Source: Mesorhizobium sp. M7A.F.Ca.US.008.03.1.1
Lineage (GTDB): Bacteria > Pseudomonadota > Alphaproteobacteria > Rhizobiales > Rhizobiaceae
Assembly (NCBI RefSeq): GCF_003997495.1
Contig: NZ_RZRU01000006.1
Span: 78,225-142,224 of the forward strand
Length of the DNA stretch: 64,000 nucleotides
Direction of reading: 5' to 3'
Shown: piece after piece, positions 63,115-64,000 of the stretch
Layout of the letters: each line of letters opens with the position of its first letter
Position numbering within the stretch: position 1 is the first letter of the stretch
Notes under the pieces: generated by a model
The model's database searches: none
What the model was told of the DNA's origin: nothing
The model's input: only the letters and a program-made list of their open reading frames with translations
Made by a program: the position numbers and the translations under genes

Positions 63115-63440
63115 TGATCAGCGGTATCGGAGCCCTTCAGTTCAAGCCGTCGATCGGCGGCGATGACACGGCGACAAGCCTGCTTCAGGGCGGCGCGACA
63201 CCCTCGGCCGGCGGTAACATCGGCACCTCCTTCGCCGAGGCGCTGAGCCAGGCAGCCTCCAAGACCGTCAACACGCTGCAGAATGCCGAGCAGGTATCGT
63301 TGCAGGCGCTCAAGGGCGACGCCGACACCCGTCAGGTGGTCGACGCCGTGATGAGCGCGCAGCAGGCGCTTCAGACCGCCGTCGCCATCCGCGACAAGGT
63401 GGTTTCCGCCTATCTCGAAGTCAGTCGAATGGGCATCTGA
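63114..63440 (+). CDS. fliE: Flagellar hook-basal body protein FliE
   Basis: Small basal-body protein of 108 residues that links the MS ring to the rod. The N-terminus ([15 protein letters not shown]) is flexible; the C-terminal helices [20 protein letters not shown] and [20 protein letters not shown] with YLEVSRMGI are the conserved FliE core. It overlaps flgC by 1 bp and is 11 bp ahead of flgG. Confidence 0.93.
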   Translation: MISGIGALQFKPSIGGDDTATSLLQGGATPSAGGNIGTSFAEALSQAASKTVNTLQNAEQVSLQALKGDADTRQVVDAVMSAQQALQTAVAIRDKVVSAYLEVSRMGI

Positions 63441-63451
63441 GGATTTCCGCC

Positions 63452-64000
63452 ATGAAAGCACTCGCCATCGCCGCCACCGGCATGAATGCCCAGCAGACAA
63501 ATCTGGAAGTCATCGCCAACAACATCGCCAACATCAACACCACCGGCTACAAGCGCGCCCGTGCTGAATTCTCCGACCTGCTCTATCAGGTCGACCGCAC
63601 GCAAGGCGTGCCCAACCGCTCCAACGCCTCGCTGGTGCCGGAGGGCGTCTCGATCGGCCTCGGCGTCAAGACGACGGCCGTGCGCAACGTGCACACCCAG
63701 GGCGAACTGACCAGCACCGGCAACAGTTTCGACCTGGCGCTGACCGGCAGGGGCTGGTTTCAGATCGAGGGTGCCGACGGCGGCACGCTCTACAGCCGCG
63801 CCGGCGCTCTCAACACCAGCGCCACCGGCCAGTTGGTGACGGTCGACGGCGCTGCCGTCATTCCCGCAATCAATGTTCCCGTGGATGCCGTCGAGGTCAT
63901 CGTCAACAAGACCGGCCAGGTGTTCGCCCGCATCGACGGCCAGACCGACCTGCAGAACCTCGGTCAGCTTCAGATCGCCAATTTCGCCAACGAGGCCGGC
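63452..64000 (+). CDS. flgG: Flagellar distal rod protein FlgG, 5' part
   Basis: First 183 codons of FlgG (usual length about 260), cut by the window edge. N-terminal rod motif [20 protein letters not shown] with [20 protein letters not shown], then [40 protein letters not shown] and [20 protein letters not shown], all typical of FlgG. GAGGATTTCC precedes the ATG. Confidence 0.93.
   Translation, partial: MKALAIAATGMNAQQTNLEVIANNIANINTTGYKRARAEFSDLLYQVDRTQGVPNRSNASLVPEGVSIGLGVKTTAVRNVHTQGELTSTGNSFDLALTGRGWFQIEGADGGTLYSRAGALNTSATGQLVTVDGAAVIPAINVPVDAVEVIVNKTGQVFARIDGQTDLQNLGQLQIANFANEAG

Noticed and set aside
1..64000. tRNA, rRNA, insertion sequences and prophage genes
   Set aside because: I looked for tRNA-like cloverleaf ends, transposases, integrases and terminal inverted repeats and saw none that I could support.

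Overview
The window looks like the chromosome of a GC-rich alphaproteobacterium of the order Rhizobiales, most likely Mesorhizobium or a close relative. The evidence is the rhizobial gene order of the flagellar block (visN-visR, flhB-fliG-fliN-fliM-motA, flgF-fliI-flgB-flgC-fliE-flgG), a CTTGAC/CTATAT promoter, and the family content throughout (IalB-like, DUF4189, DUF1217 and ECF42/DGPF proteins). The genus is inferred from gene content only.

Region 1 (1-9.7 kb) is a surface-adhesin secretion locus. It holds the 5' part of a giant VCBS/T1SS-143 repeat adhesin (minus strand, running off the left edge), a divergent LapG-type periplasmic cysteine protease, and a minus-strand tolC, ABC exporter, HlyD adaptor and ribbon-helix-helix gene. 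No LapD-type c-di-GMP receptor is present. Region 2 (10.1-17.9 kb) is a compact five-gene minus-strand operon led by a 1,624-residue YadA-like trimeric autotransporter and followed by two IalB-family proteins, a one-span membrane protein and a DUF4189 protein. An AraC HTH-only regulator sits just upstream, with a decayed AraC remnant beyond it. Region 3 (18.7-29.4 kb) is mixed housekeeping: an orphan promoter-terminator unit, a cardiolipin synthase with a YbhP-like phosphodiesterase, an unknown 302-residue protein, an ALDH7-type aldehyde dehydrogenase, an ECF42 sigma factor with its DGPF partner, topoisomerase IB and a GT2 glycosyltransferase.

Region 4 (29.5-36.2 kb) is a three-gene operon with gaps of 3-6 bp: transglutaminase-DUF2126, circularly permuted ATP-grasp fused to alpha-E, and a second transglutaminase. 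It is a predicted amide- or peptide-ligating system whose product is unknown. Region 5 (36.3-40.8 kb) has glutaryl-CoA dehydrogenase, a divergent LysR regulator and Tex.

Region 6 (41.0-51.1 kb) reads as a catabolic island for polyamines or acylated amines: a PotABCD-type importer, two tandem NylB-like serine hydrolases, a YtcJ-like amidohydrolase, a TetR regulator with a candidate operator, and an acetylpolyamine amidohydrolase. Region 7 (51.6-64.0 kb) is the flagellar cluster, with the visNR master regulators, switch, motor and export genes on the minus strand, and rod genes on the plus strand, ending inside flgG.

The best candidates for undescribed biology are the trimeric autotransporter plus IalB operon, the ATP-grasp/DUF2126/transglutaminase operon, and the polyamine/NylB-like island. 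Start codons were reassigned in many genes from Shine-Dalgarno evidence.
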